DNA of 64,000 bases from Isoetes taiwanensis. Its lineage: Eukaryota; Streptophyta; Lycopodiopsida; Isoetales; Isoetaceae. The number at the start of each line of letters is the position of its first letter. The first letter of the stretch is position 1. The translations under genes and the position numbers were made by a program. This document shows, one piece after another, positions 11,333-23,479 of this stretch. Under the pieces are notes generated by a model, which worked only from the letters and a program-made list of their open reading frames with translations, was not told where the DNA came from and searched no databases. The stretch covers positions 246,001-310,000 of the forward strand of contig JAJEKV010000140.1 of the NCBI GenBank assembly GCA_021234155.1, given 5' to 3'.

Positions 11333-11821
11333 TGTTAGTATTTTCACAATTACTGGCTCTACTTACACACACTGAATTGGCTATAGTTCACTAGGCACTT
11401 ATTATGCTATTCAAGAAGTTTAACATGACTATTTCACTAGTTCAGAAATAGCCGATATAATGGTATACAATTATTATTTTGTTTTTCCTTCTCAATGGTC
11501 ACTAAGCACTCAATGGTCACTAAGCAAAAAGACGTTATTAAACATTGAGTCATTTATTGTTCATCTCCTGATTATACAATTAACTTCATGACTTAAGTAT
11601 CTCTACGTTTGCTTGGCCAGCCCAAGCACAGTCTCTCTCAATCGTCACTATCCACTCTCAGCTTAATTCAATGTGATAAATTCGATGTCTTCTTATCAAA
11701 TCTCAGCACCGATCAATCGGGATTCAAAGTTTCCATAAACGTCTCGACCCTTTTCTGTTGTTTTTCTATTGGTCCACATAACTCTTTTTGATATTAGAAT
11801 CTCTTTGTTTTCAATCTAACA
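11333..11821 (-). repeat. copia 5' LTR (489 bp)
   Basis: The plus-strand boundaries TGTTAG at 11333 and CTAACA at 11821 form the terminal inverted repeat of an LTR. The primer site and the gag start follow in minus orientation. No second copy of this LTR is seen in the window, so the element is truncated at its 3' side near 10240. Confidence 0.8.
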
Positions 11822-11925
11822 CGTCATATAGACCATGTATGGAGATTCGCATTCCCCTGCTTATTTTAATCACAAATAAAATCCCATTTAGCGTGCATCA
11901 TGATTGTTCAGCATATAATTCCTTA

Positions 11926-12565
11926 CTAAAGCTGTACCTAGATGCTAGTTTCCTTCGCAAGCTCTGGGATGCAGATGCTCTGACACACGTTAAGATGGCA
12001 CACTATCATCAGCAAGTCAACCCTATGCTCATGAGAGCCCACATCAGTACTTGTGCACCCATTTGCCCATGAAGAAGCGCAGACTTATAGCTTCCATTCG
12101 CACAGGTGCACATCATCTCCGCATTAAGATAGGGCGTTGGACTCGGGAAGCATGGAAGGATAGGCTTTGTCAGTGTTGCCACTAGGGCGCCATTGAAGAT
12201 GAATATGATACCCTCCGGATCTGACCAACATTTGGCCATATCCGAGCGCGGTATGTTCGGTTAGTTGTGCCTGACCAGCCGCTGCATAAGTTATTGAATA
12301 CGGCGTCCATAGGCTTGTTGGGGTCAGACTCCAAGAGATTATGGATACACGGACTCAGTTGTGTCCTCCGGGACAGTCCTATACAATTGTACAGTGTACC
12401 AGCATACTTATTACTGCTAAGGTTTTTCCCTTGAAAACCCTTCGGGGCGTGAGTTTTTTTATCCTGACAGTAATACGCTTGCTGCTCTTTTTGTTTGGGT
12501 CCCATAGGCCAATTGGTCTCCGTGGACGATAAAAGTCTATTCTATTCTATTCTACTCTTAAAATA
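11926..12565 (+). mobile_element. 5'-truncated LINE, ORF2 C-terminus plus 3' UTR
   Basis: It encodes the family C-terminus in broken frames (LYLDASFLRKLWDADALTHV, RLIASIRTGAHHLRI, LCQCCH), then a 3' UTR with GTTTTTCCCTTGAAAACC and CAATTGGTCTCCGTGGACG, and ends in TCTATTCTATTCTATTCTAC. The same 3' UTR occurs at 14019-14213 (minus) and 63650-63808 (plus). Confidence 0.85.
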
Positions 12566-12569
12566 GGCA

Positions 12570-13559
12570 GGCAACATGGTTCTTCAACCCTGTACAAACT
12601 CATCTCAGCCTTAATCTGACACTTAGGTATTTCTGACATTATACCATGATAACTTTACCAAAAGGATCCCATGCTGCTGCTGCAACTCATCCACCATCAT
12701 TGTTTCATTTGCTTGCCCTAATAACAGAACAAAACTTTAAGTTTCCAACTACAAGTACACCTTTATGGTGTCAAAGAAAAGTGGAATAAAATATTCTGAT
12801 GAAAGTGCATAAAAGAGGAGTGTAAATAGCACCTTATGAATCACATCATAATTATGAGGCATAGTAAGATGGAAAAACTCTCAAAACTTTTATTCACCCC
12901 ATATGTTGATATTGTGGTTTAGACTTCTTACAAGAAAAATATTATTAACTTGCTCTGTGATGCTCATACCCTTCTTGATGGTCCAAGTTACAACACAAGA
13001 AATGCATGGCAGTGCAAACACCCATACCACTTCTAATATGTTTAACATAATAATGGTGCAGAATGACCACCAATTAAAATGGCTATAAGCAATAAAAGTA
13101 TCTAGTTTTGCCATTAAAGGATAAGAAAAACAAATTCGAGATAATAAAGAGATCGAATGCTTGTATTCCTTCTTAGAATGCTTCGTAACTTCTAAGATTT
13201 CTACAAAAACTGACGAAATTGCATGAAAAGAACACTAAATCTAATCCTTAGTTGTGGCAGCATTGATCTACTTTAAGAAACAAAAATGTCTCAAAAACAA
13301 AAAGGATCAGTATCTATTTTCAAAAGGAAATGGATCAAGCGCTTGATCATTCACTCAGTCGCTCAACTTGAAGTACTCTATGAGCAAGCCATTCACAAAA
13401 CAAGGAATAAGAAAAATTAAGCTTGTAACGATCGAGAGAAGGAAGTATACTGAGCACTAACACTATGTTGGGCATCAAATTCACGTCAGTTTAAAAAAAG
13501 TTAAAGTAAGGGTCGGTTTTAAAGAAACGCCCAACCTCGTTCTAATATCACAAAGAATG
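12570..13559. other. intergenic, no gene recognised
   Basis: AT-rich DNA with short unsupported frames only. Confidence 0.4.
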
Positions 13560-14780
13560 GTTCGTCGCACAAAACATATAATTATACGGTCATTTGCTAC
13601 TGTTTTCATATGAGTGAGGGTATGGTAGTAGTGTTTATAGAACGCACTTTGTATTTCTATTTAGTTTGCCCTCCTAACCTTTAGTTTGGACATGCATGCC
13701 TATGCCCATGCATACATAACACATTCTCTGTCAGTCAATGCATGCATACGCCCCTTCTCAATCGGTCAATCTTAAGTTTCCATCCACATGCTTTTGCATG
13801 TGAGACACTTCACATCCAATGAATCGCAAGTTTACATTAACATGCTTTTGCATGCAAAGGTCCTTCTAGCCAGTCAATCTCAATATTCCATTCACATGCA
13901 TTTGTGATTCTTTTATTCTATATTACTCCTCTCTCTCTCCTCCCCCCCTCCCTCCCCCCTTCTTTTGGGTTGTTCATGACTGCATATTTTGTTGGCCACA
14001 AGTAATACAGAAGATGAAGAAGCTATGAATAGAATAGAATAGAATAGATTTTTTAACGTCCACGGAGACCAATAGGTCATGGGACCCATATAATGGGCTA
14101 GTACAATCATTACTACTAGGATTAAAAAACCCCTGCCTCGAAAGGTTTTCAAGGGAAAAACCTTTGCAGTAATGATGATACTAGACAAGCAGAGATAATG
14201 ACTACTGAGGGCTCAGTAATTGCAATGGGATTTTCGGATTTCTATAATAAATCATGTACATATTTATTTTTTTTGCAGCCACATAGGTCTTTTCATATAA
14301 GAGCCTTACCTTTTCTCTAGCGTCACAAATCATCTAGGGTTTGCAAAATCGTGTGCAATCTTTCATGTTCCCATTTCTCCAATATAATCAACCTCTCTTT
14401 GTTTTGAGGTTCTTGGCATATTTACTTGCTCTTGAATTTGCAATGGCAGGTGGTCAATGGTTTTATAATCATGGTTCAATCCCAGATAAACATCGATTGT
14501 AGGTGTAGCTATGATGTGTTGGCTCTATAACTATTTCACGCCATTATAGTGGGTTCAACTCCCATTCTTTGAATTTATTGATGTCTCTCATCCTTATAGT
14601 TCCATCACAATTGTTTTGGCATCACGCAAAACATATAAATATATGACCATTTTTCTATGGTTTGCATATATTTGTATGAGGGTATGCCATGTGGAGTATT
14701 TCTAGTTAGTTTGCACTAAAAACCTATAGTTTTGGCATGTACGTGTATGCATTACATGCACACAATCATGCACACAACGC
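13560..14780. repeat. diverged direct duplication and short tandem repeats
   Basis: The segment 13560-13740 (AAAACATATAATTATACGGTCATTT, later GAGGGTATG and TTTCTATTTAGTTTGC) matches 14605-14780 in order, about 1.04 kb away. Between them, 13760-13910 holds about three degenerate copies of a roughly 60-bp unit with CACATGCTTTTGCATG. The LINE tail at 14019-14213 lies in the interval. Confidence 0.6.
14019..14213 (-). mobile_element. LINE 3' end only
   Basis: On the minus strand it reads CATTACTGCAAAGGTTTTTC, GTCTCCGTGGACGTTAAAAA and then repeated TTCTA. It is almost the same as 63650-63808. Only about 150 bp of 3' UTR plus the tail is present, as expected of strongly 5'-truncated target-primed insertion. 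Confidence 0.85.
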
Positions 14781-15018
14781 ATGTATACCATGCATATATG
14801 CAATGCATGCATGTTGAGGCCCTCTTTTACTTAAACACATGCAAGTCACATGTTTTCTTTCTTTTTGTTATCATGGTTCAATTTGATGAGTGATAATATT
14901 GCCATATCATTGTTTTGTTGTGGTGCTATGGACAAAATGCAAAATGGCATGTCATGCTATTCTAGCCTTTTTGTTCGATCAAATTATATACTCCCGAATT
15001 GGGTTAGAGTCCCAAGAA

Positions 15019-15117
15019 TGGAAACCTCCCCAATTTTCCTCCTGTGGAAACCTCCCCATCTTTCAGGCAAAGCCTGGGGAGGTTTCCATTCATTGCTAAC
15101 TTGGGGAGGTTTCCACA
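15019..15117. repeat. left subterminal GGAAACCTCCCC repeats
   Basis: There are two forward and two inverted copies of TGGAAACCTCCCC. The middle pair forms a hairpin across CAGGCAAAGCCTG. Confidence 0.8.
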
Positions 15118-15282
15118 AAATCCTAAATATGTTATTTTTTTTTATCTAAGATAGCAGCTATTCATAAATGAACTTAAAATTAATTTCCACGGCTACATTT
15201 AATCCCTTTTTTTTAGTATATATTCTAATTCTGTCTGTGTTACTTTTTCCAGTTCTAATTTCTGTTCAGTGTCCCTCTTTGC

Positions 15283-15430
15283 CGAGCGCAGGTACAAAAT
15301 CGAGTTTCATCACAATATTTTTTGGTCTGATCACATATTGTTTGGGGAAATCCGTGAAGGTTACAACCCTCTGGCCAGCGCCGGTTTCAAGGATATCCTT
15401 AATTTCTTCAAGCATTTCAGGGAACGGTAA
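15283..15430 (-). pseudogene. possible last exon of an unrecognised gene
   Basis: On the minus strand a splice-acceptor-like CTTCTACTAG at about 15430 precedes an open stretch of about 48 codons ending in TGA. It includes FPEMLEEIKDILETGAGQ, FTDFPKQYVIRPK and MKLDFVPAL. The composition looks like real protein, but I do not recognise the family. It lies inside the candidate transposon, so it could be a captured host exon. Confidence 0.3.
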
Positions 15431-17574
15431 CTAGTAGAAGAGGTGTTTCTTTGCGTTCCAAAATCAGGGAGCTTCAGTTGCACTGAAATCCGGCCATGAG
15501 ATGGATGCCACATGGCGCAAGTGAAGTAAGAAAATTACACAACTAAACCCAGTTGCCTCATGTAAGAGAAAGATGATCCGGACCAGTTGGTTCCTGGACG
15601 GAGTGACATCTTTAGCTACAAGATATATATGTTATTTTAAGTATTGTGCATGCTCCCCTTTTCTTCATAGCTGATTCAGGCAGTTTACAGGCTTTCATAT
15701 TGCTAAATAGGTGAATATAACGGATTCCTTGTTAAAGTGGTCAAGGAGAGAGCAGAGGGATTTTTACATCAGGTATGGAACTTCTTTATTTTCTTGATTT
15801 ATTCTCTTCTGTTTTTTCCTTGAGTTCTATCTCATCACTTTGGCTCCAATCCTTAGATCAAGGCATAGGATCACTGTCCTGGACGTTTTTATTAAGGTCA
15901 GAGGGTTGTAATAAAACATTTAGAAAATGACATAATATTAGATCATCAACAGGACCATAATAAATGAAAGTGCCCTTATATTATTTTGAGGAAGCAAGGC
16001 AATATCCTACATCACACAGATAGGATAATCCAAATGTATTCATGGGATATCCAGATGATGCTTATTATGCAAAGCTCCTTAGAAATTCTGGACATGCAAG
16101 CTATTGAAACTTAAGAAATACTTAATGGATCTTTGTCCTTGCTTTGCCTGGGTTGAAATTACGTGATGTCCTTGTGGTTCATGTCACATACAGTAGACAT
16201 ATATAAATTCTAATGCTTTTCATTGTTTTGCAAATAAAAAGCCATGTCAGAGCAATATCTGGTTTTGTGTCGTTAGGGCAATATCTGATGTTTTGTCGCC
16301 TTGTATTTTGTTCAGATTTCATCTTGTGTTTCAGGCTGCTGCAGTTTCCATGTAAATGTCAAAGGGTCTCAGTTTCCAGCCCCTCCCTAGTATTTATTTT
16401 GCATAATTTCACCTTCTAGAGAACATGTTTTTGTGACAATCTGTTGATTTTTGGCCATTAGCATTGCAGCTAATTCTTAATGCTGCTTCATTGTCTCTCT
16501 ATCCCAGCCAGATAATTCTCAATGCTAGTACATTGTCTCTTTATTTTTAGGTTGTTTGTTACTGCACTTGTTCTTGCATACAGATATTTGGATCTGTTCT
16601 CTTACATATGTTTCTTCCATTTGTGCAGGTTCTTGAAAATGTTTGCTGGTCTTGTGCAATTTAGCATGGATATGATTTTTTCTCCTTAGTATTGGCAATT
16701 TTGATAGTTGTTCTTATTGCATGTCTTTTTGGAGCAATTGCATTTATAAACAACGTGCTCTTGTTTGAGCTTGAATGGTGTTTAGAGGCAAATTTGAATG
16801 GTTGCGCAGAAAGAAATTGAGGGCATAGCCAACAATTCTTATGTAAGAGAACAAGGTCCAGAGCTTAATTAGTTTGAGTTGCTGATGAGGATATCGATAA
16901 TTCTTACAGTCTTATGTAAGAGAACAAGATCCCGAGCTTAATTTGTTGAATTGCTGATGATGATGCTACTTTCTGACAGAGATGACTTTATCGTCATCCA
17001 AACTTATCTATATTGTAGACATTATAGCGATAAATGTTGTTTTAGCTATATTTTTTAAAAGTGATATCTTATTCTTCCTTTATAATTCCTATAGAAACAA
17101 GCTGAGCATTTACAAAAAACAAAGAGGAAACAAAGCATGCTTGCCATCGAACAGATTGAACCTCTCTTATTTGTAAACTTTTATCTTGGCCACTCCTACC
17201 ACATAAATAACTCCAAGTAGCTAGCACCCTACCACATAAAGAACTCCAGTGCTAACTTTCATGTAATCCGCATGTTGCTCAGGATAACATATTTTACCTC
17301 AACAAGCACCCAGCCAACAAGCCAATCTATGCCACTACGATGATTGCAGATGACTAAAGCATGCTCCTTTCCTATCAAAACGAAGAGTAATGAGTTAATT
17401 GTCAGGGAAAGGAATTGTTAAAAAGTCACGTCCTGACCCATGTTGTTCAGTGTCTCTGAATCCTAGTCCCGAGTCCTGACCCACCCAATGTCCTCCAAGC
17501 ACCCAATTCTTCCTTAGGTAACTATGTACAAGTGCAATGTTCACTTAAATCCACTCAACAAGATCCAGCAACAT

Positions 17575-17874
17575 TTAGAAACCTTTGGATCGTATTGAAG
17601 GTATAGGTGGATATGATCCAACATAGTCTCCCTCATTCAAATGATTGTCATAATCACCACTGGGTGTTACATGATCTTCATCATCTACATCCTCAAAACC
17701 TGCAACATTGTCAACATTATCAAAAGCGAAATCACTTACAGTTGCTTCTGAATCATATAGGGACGAATCAGTGGAGATATCATCTTCAACTCCCTCATAC
17801 ACATTATGCTCCAAATCCATGAGATAAATAACAACATCAAAAGAACCAAAGATGAAATAGTCGATGGGAATCAT
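17575..17874 (-). CDS. hypothetical acidic ORF (99 aa)
   Basis: The ORF is open from an ATG at 17874 and is rich in Asp, Glu, Val and Ser (FEDVDDEDHV). Low complexity is likely, and no catalytic motif is visible. It lies inside the candidate transposon, before the right repeat array. It could be part of an element protein or chance. Confidence 0.25.
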   Translation of the reverse strand: MIPIDYFIFGSFDVVIYLMDLEHNVYEGVEDDISTDSSLYDSEATVSDFAFDNVDNVAGFEDVDDEDHVTPSGDYDNHLNEGDYVGSYPPIPSIRSKGF

Positions 17875-18022
17875 GGCGAACGGATGAATCCGTGGATGAA
17901 GGAAGAACTCGTATGGATGATTTACTGGAAGAAAAAGATTGGATGAATTCGTGGATGAAAGAAGAACTCAAAGGGACGATCTACTTGAAGAAATAGCTCA
18001 CTTTGAAATTTTATAGACATTT

Positions 18023-18487
18023 TGTGGAAACCTCCCCTAGTTTCTTTGGAAAGTTGGGGAGGTTTCTATAAAATATTTAAAAAAATAAAAAATAGTCATT
18101 AATGTTGGGCAACTACCGATGGACTGCTCCTCGTCATTAAGACGCACGAGGACCGAGATGCATGGGGGCTAGTCTTGGTCTTCATGCAAATTTCAAGAGC
18201 TTTTTTTTTTTTTTTGTGGAAACCTCCCCACCTTTCCATGGAAACCTCCCCTGTTTTCTTAATTGGAAACCTCCCCAGGTCATCCAAGAAAGTTGGGGAG
18301 GTTTCCAGGGAAAGGTGGGGAGGTTTCCATGGAAACCTCCCCTGTTTTCTAATATGGAGAAAGTTGGGGAGGTTTCCTGGGAAAGTTGGGGAGGTTTCCA
18401 GGAAAATGGGGGAGGTTTCCAGGGAAAGTTGGGGAGGTTTCCAGGGAAAGTTAGGGAGGTTTCCAGGGAAAGTTAGGGAGGTTTCCA
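18023..18487. repeat. right subterminal GGGGAGGTTTCC array
   Basis: About 16 copies of GGGGAGGTTTCC or its complement lie at about 18-25 bp spacing in the second half (GGTTTCCAGGGAAAGTTGGG recurs), with mixed orientation at the start. Long frames through it on both strands are repeat artefacts. Confidence 0.85.
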
Positions 18488-18751
18488 TTGGAGCCCAACC
18501 CAAATCGGGCGTAGAAAAAACCATTGCTTTTTGTTCTTTTACAAACTAATATTATTTCATGTTCTATGATCCATTCCCTAAGTAGTTATTGCAACCTAAC
18601 TTTGGCCTCACACAAAATAACCCTTAGGCAAAAGACTTGGACCCATATAGACCCTATTCATACCATATATAAAGCAGTAACATTTCTGTTCTTAAAAAAT
18701 AGGAAGTATTTTTTCTGGGCTGAGCACAGCCCTGGCCCTGGCACGTATGTG

Positions 18752-18858
18752 TCCATTGCATTTTCTAATTCCAACAAAAAGAAAAACCTTCAGCCCACCA
18801 CGTGCCCATTGCGTTTTCTAATTCCAACAAAAAGAAAAACCTTCAGCCCACCACGTAC
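18752..18858. repeat. tandem duplication, about 54 bp unit
   Basis: The block CATTGCATTTTCTAATTCCA through CAGCCCACCACGT occurs twice in a row with one or two differences, so it is a recent local duplication. Confidence 0.85.
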
Positions 18859-19929
18859 ACCCAACCGATATATTCTGACAAGATATATGGTGCAACTTTG
18901 CATGGCGCAGGATGCATCCGCAGATAATAATTCTTGGATAATGATTCCGGGCAGTAATAACAGTGCAATCTAATAGCATTAGAGGTAATTTGAGATCTCA
19001 TTTTGTCCCATTAAGGGATGTTTAAAAAGCCACATCGGCTTTTTAAACCGGCCCAATAAGAGAAGAGCTCCAATCTTTTATATTATGTGGCGTGTTAATG
19101 ATCTAACTAACTTTTGCAAAATGTCATTTTTTTTACTATAACTTTTAGCTCCGATCCTTGCTACTATTTGTGGCAATGGATTCGCCTCCTCAAGATTTTT
19201 CTAATGACAACCCATTGTTATATCTTTTGGGATATAAATATATAAGAAAAGAGCAAAAACCATATTTTTTAAATTAACACATATGGCTTGTATTGAAATA
19301 CATCATAACCATATATCCTTGAAAGATCTTTTCATTCTGGCAACAAACGCCGCAAAGATTTTCATGAGTAGATTTATAGGGAAAAACAACAAAGAATGAA
19401 GTTGTTAATGCAAATTGCAGTTTGATGTAGAGTACTCATTCTATTGGAGGATTCTTATGGGGACAAAAGGAGATCCTTTACCTCTAATGGCTATATCCGT
19501 CGCCCACGCTTTTAGCTCCGATCCTTGCTATGTACCGTTCTAAAAATTTGCAGCCCAACATGGGGAATCGAAAAATCTCTTGAAATTATCTATGTTGGTC
19601 CCCTATAATGGCCTCGGTTATCGGCCTCGGACCTTTAAGATCAAATCATGCTTATACTAGGTCCTTGAATCTATACACGGCTTTTACGTGCGTATAAGCA
19701 CAAACAAATGGGACTATGCCCATGGTGGGTTATGGATCTCCAGGTCGGTTGGGCTTGCTTTGTTTTTGGGACTTTGTTTGTTGGACGCAGACTCATGCTC
19801 CAGCTTAAAACAAATGCTAAGAACGCGTATGTGACAAGGTTATATATGAATGCGTCCCAAATTTTGGGCGAGCTTCCACCTTTTTCGCTGGCTATTCTAG
19901 CTCATTGGCCGCAGCAGCATTTAGCTCGA

Positions 19930-20790
19930 TTCATCATCTCAAAGACTTCATTTTCCTCGCATCAAAATTCGGACAGCTCTTTCCACTTCTTGCCGATCCA
20001 CCATGCCCTCTTCATTTTCCTTTACATCCACCCCAATCTTGAGCTCATCCACCAAGTATCTGCAACTAAATGGCTGATCGATGGTAAAAGGCCAGCACAG
20101 AATTGGAATTCCGCCAAGGCAGATGCATTCCAGCATTGAATTCCATCCACAATGTGTCGCAAATCCGCCCACTGATTCATGGCTTAGAACAAATTGTTGT
20201 GGTGCCCATCCCCTGTTCTTGGGTCCGTTCTTCAAATCCTTCCGGGAGAAGAATAGGGGGATTATCCGGCAGAACCCACAAAAATGTCTGCCCGCTTGCT
20301 TCTAATCCACATGCGAGCTCTTCAATCTGTGATTCTGTCAGATTTGCCCAGCTTCCAAACGACAGAAATAGGACGGAATTGGGCGCTTGCTTGCTTAGCC
20401 ATTCTTCGCATTGGACCTCCTTATCAATCCCTAACTAATTTCTAAAAATGCTTACCTATGTCAGATAGATGAGAAAACATTGGATTGGTCGAATCTTTCA
20501 TGAAATGGGGCACCTGCTTCCACGGAATTGGTTCAAAATTGGGGATGAACAAAGCCCCGTCTTCATTTGGAACATTCTGGGATTCAAGGAGCTCTCTGAT
20601 ATGCCCAAAAGCTGTCATAAACATAACCCCCGCCCGTAAAGGACATACTTTGGAAGACCCACTTGCCGCAATGGAAGATGGGACCAGGTTTAACAAAGAT
20701 ATCCACGATAGCGCAGATCGGAGGAGAATCTGAAGCCAAAGAATCACGCAATATTTCTTCCCGGCTTCCCCTGTTAGGCGAAATTAGCAC
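19930..20790 (-). pseudogene. UDP-glycosyltransferase (family 1) pseudogene
   Basis: The PSPG box that binds UDP-sugar is clear at 20215-20080: GWAPQQFVLSHESVGGFATH, CGWNSMLECICLGG, then ending IDQ. Upstream, in another frame, are EEWLSKQAPNSVLFLSFGSW, LTESQIEELACGLEASGQ and TFLWVLP, and before these EILRDSLASDSPPICAIVD and FGHIRELLES. The first His of HCGWNS and the closing Gln are kept. The parts lie in at least three frames: one frameshift sits between FLWVLP and the PSPG box, and one lies in the N-terminal half. It also lacks the extreme N-terminus with the catalytic His. Plant UGTs are usually 450-500 residues; here only about 280 are seen. It would have glycosylated small molecules in the cytosol. 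Confidence 0.8.
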
Positions 20791-20910
20791 TCACAACTAT
20801 AGACTTGCATTAAAGTGAAGCCCGAGGCAATCCAGAGGTCAGGACATTCAGATTCACAAGGCGCCGGTGCAAAATTCTGAAATATCTGGGAACTGATCTT
20901 ATTAAGCTAA

Positions 20911-21183
20911 CTATGGCAGAGCGCCTCTGTGGTCGTATTCAGCATAGCTACAGCGGCTCCAAGCATTCAACATCCGGTCCTTCCCCTCTTCTTTCCTCAC
21001 CTGGGCAACTCCCAAAAGCTCAATCTCTGAATTTTTAGAACCGATAGAGCCAGACATTGGACAAATCAACCTAAATTCGCCACGAATCATAGTAATTGAG
21101 GAGGGAAATTTTGGAAGATCAACCCATAGCACAAGGTTGTATGTAGATAATACATCTCCCTCATGCAGAGGCCATTGGAACAT
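20911..21183 (-). other. unassigned ORF upstream of the UGT remnant
   Basis: The 90-codon open frame contains LVLWVDLPKFPSSITMIRGE and SIGSKNSEIELLG. It does not look like UGT sequence. It may be chance or a fragment of another gene. Confidence 0.2.
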
Positions 21184-22445
21184 ACGGCGTCTGTGGAATG
21201 ATCATACACTGTAAATTCCTCAATTGTGGAGTCTGCATGAAACCGTTCAATGAAAGAAAAACAAAACATGATAACCCCCGGTTTTACATACAATATCCCC
21301 CCCCGTTTTTACATACAATATTCCCCCCCCCCCCAAGCATTTTTTACATACAATATTTCAATATGAATTATCTTTTGTTGCATACAATATTTCAATACGA
21401 ATTGTTCAGGAGAGCAGATGGTACTGCCTTGCATTGGCCTCCATACATTATATTTGGTACACTCTTTTTTTAGGCCATGCTATTTTTTTAGGCCATTGTT
21501 TTCCTTTTAGACCCTAAGTTAAAAGGTTTTTCATGTTGCTAAATAATTAGCTTATAATCCATATACAAATTGTGTATGCCTAATGTACTAGGATGCTTCT
21601 CCTTCAACAAATGCTCACAACTAGTTGCTCATCCCTCCAGTGCTCGTGTTCTCGTTGTATACAAAAGGTTGGGAAAGAGAATGCGTTCAATAAGGCAAAA
21701 GGCCATAATAAGTTTCTTGTATATATACATATAACAACTCTAGGTCCCGAAGGGGTCAAAACATTTTAGCCCCATACGCATCCTAATATATATACACATT
21801 GTATTAATATAGTAGTCTACATGGCAATCCACATACTAAGAAATTGAACAATTGAAATAACCACCTCCCTCCCCTCCCCTCCCTCCCTCCCCAAAAAAAA
21901 AAAAAAAAAAACCGAAGTTGTTTTGCTAATATTCAGATGCCGTCCCAACAGGTTGGCGAGAAGTCCAAAACATATACGCCCGTACATGTGTATAATGTGC
22001 TTCACAACCTTTAGTTTACTTCTGTATTCAAAGCTGACAGTTAACTAAAATTTGCTAAAAAATGAGTTGTGCTTAATGATGGCTAAGATCGCCCGAAACC
22101 AGCACCTAATGGTCCGAGCCTGCCGATGGATGCCCTATACGAATATCAGCAATAACGATTTAAAAGAAAGTTAAAGGAAGGGTGATTCTTAAAAAAACTC
22201 AACATTGTTATGAAAGAAAGATGTCCGGCTTTAAGGTGAAAACTCAATTGTCTAACAAAAAAGAAAGAGGGCAAAATGAGTTTTCCAATCGCCATAAAAA
22301 AAAGATTTGGTGTCCAAAAAGCCAAAAATATTAGGCCCTTGTTTTGAAAAGATACAAAAATATTTATCACCGCCAGAAAAACAATAGTAATAATGGCCTT
22401 CAAATCGTGAGATATGCCTACAATATGTCGTAAGATACACACCCC

Positions 22446-22482
<37 letters not shown>

Positions 22483-23160
22483 AACGAATTGTCCCTTAGC
22501 AGGTGGCAATTCAAAAATCATGCAGGGGCTTGATTAATAGTGTGGCATCCATAGCTCGGCCCTTGGAGGTCTGGTGCAATTGATAAGGCCAAAGCTTCAA
22601 GTATGAGGCACTAAAGCTAAGGCACGGGATCTGAGTAGGAGAAGCCAAAGGTGGAAGCAACAATTTATAGAGAGGATCAAGTCATAAAGGTGACCCTAAT
22701 GGGCTAATGGGACTACAACATTAATGTTCAATATTAAGGTGACTTTAACAGTGAAAAGTCACTTTAATGGTTATACTATACTCTAATATCCCCCCGACAT
22801 GGGCTATATGGGGTATCAACAATGTGGAGGGTGTACGCATGGATGCGGGGCAAGGTGAAGTAACAGTCCTGGGTTGTACGTACAACACGAGGAACGTTAC
22901 AAAGCTAATCAATGCATATAGGAGCTTGTCTAGCTATGAGTGTTGTGCTTTGATTGGGTTAGACAAGAGGAACATTGGCATTATAGATTGGACTTGGCAT
23001 ATTGTGTTTACAAAGGTCCCAAATGAACTTGACCTATTAGTTTGTCACTGCGTGTAGGCACAATATGGGCCCAACACTGCGTCGTTCCATGGAGTGAAGT
23101 CGGATAAGGAGTTCTATCCTATTGCCTTGATGAGATATGTTTCTTCTTCTTCTTGCATCT
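21184..23160. other. intergenic with homopolymer tracts
   Basis: No gene is recognised. The visible features are C-rich runs near 21297-21336 in a short repeat TTTTACATACAATATT, a poly-A of about 19 at 21893-21911, and a poly-A of about 34 at 22447-22480 next to AC-rich sequence. The poly-A runs could be tails of processed elements. Confidence 0.4.
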
Positions 23161-23479
23161 ATTACGCACTAGCACCTCTAGCAATAATCAACATACCAAA
23201 CGACCAGATCCTTCACGAGCCCCAACGTCTATGAATCTTTATCCCATACCCCCAGGCACCCAAACCATATCAATTCTTCCCCTTCCTCATGATGTTTTCC
23301 CTCAAGCATATGGCACACATCTTTGTTGCCATAGGGAGTTGAACCTTGACTCTGATACTAAATGTTATGCACTAGCACCTCTAGTGATAACTAACACATC
23401 AAAAGGGCAGATCCTTCATGAGCCCCAACATCTACGAGGCTTTATCCCATACCCGCAGGCACCCAGACCATATCAGCCT
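23161..23479. repeat. direct repeat pair with a PBS-like motif between
   Basis: GCACTAGCACCTCTAG through CAGGCACCCA and CCATATCA occurs at 23166-23275 and again at 23370-23479. Between them is CTTGACTCTGATACT (23346-23360), the complement of an initiator-Met primer site, beside TGTTATGCAC at 23363. This is compatible with fragments of a small LTR or TRIM-type element. The LTR ends cannot be fixed. Confidence 0.5.

Larger units (their letters stand above)
14991..18511. mobile_element. candidate DNA transposon with TIRs and subterminal motif arrays (3.5 kb)
   Basis: The left end CTCCCGAATTGGGTT at 14991 and the right end read inward from 18511, CGCCCGATTTGGGTT, form inverted repeats that continue through TCC..AATGGAAACCTCCC with a small indel. 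A TA dinucleotide flanks both sides, which would fit a 2-bp target duplication. Inside each end are arrays of GGAAACCTCCCC in both orientations (15019-15117 and 18023-18487). Such subterminal arrays are known from En/Spm and other plant elements. I found no transposase. The interior holds a possible exon at 15283-15430 and an acidic ORF at 17575-17874. Confidence 0.6.

Noticed and set aside
9299-11821. Reading the LTR at 9299-9615 and that at 11333-11821 as two ends of one copia element
   Set aside because: Both are on the minus strand in a plausible order, but the two LTR sequences do not resemble each other beyond the TGTTA ends.
18216-18487. CRISPR-like regular array
   Set aside because: Spacers are near-identical and very short, orientation is mixed, and the context is a plant genome; subterminal transposon repeats explain it.
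18162-18549. Overlapping plus- and minus-strand ORFs rich in Gly, Pro, Phe and Thr
   Set aside because: They follow the GGGGAGGTTTCC repeat array, and all frames stay open because of repeat phase, not selection.
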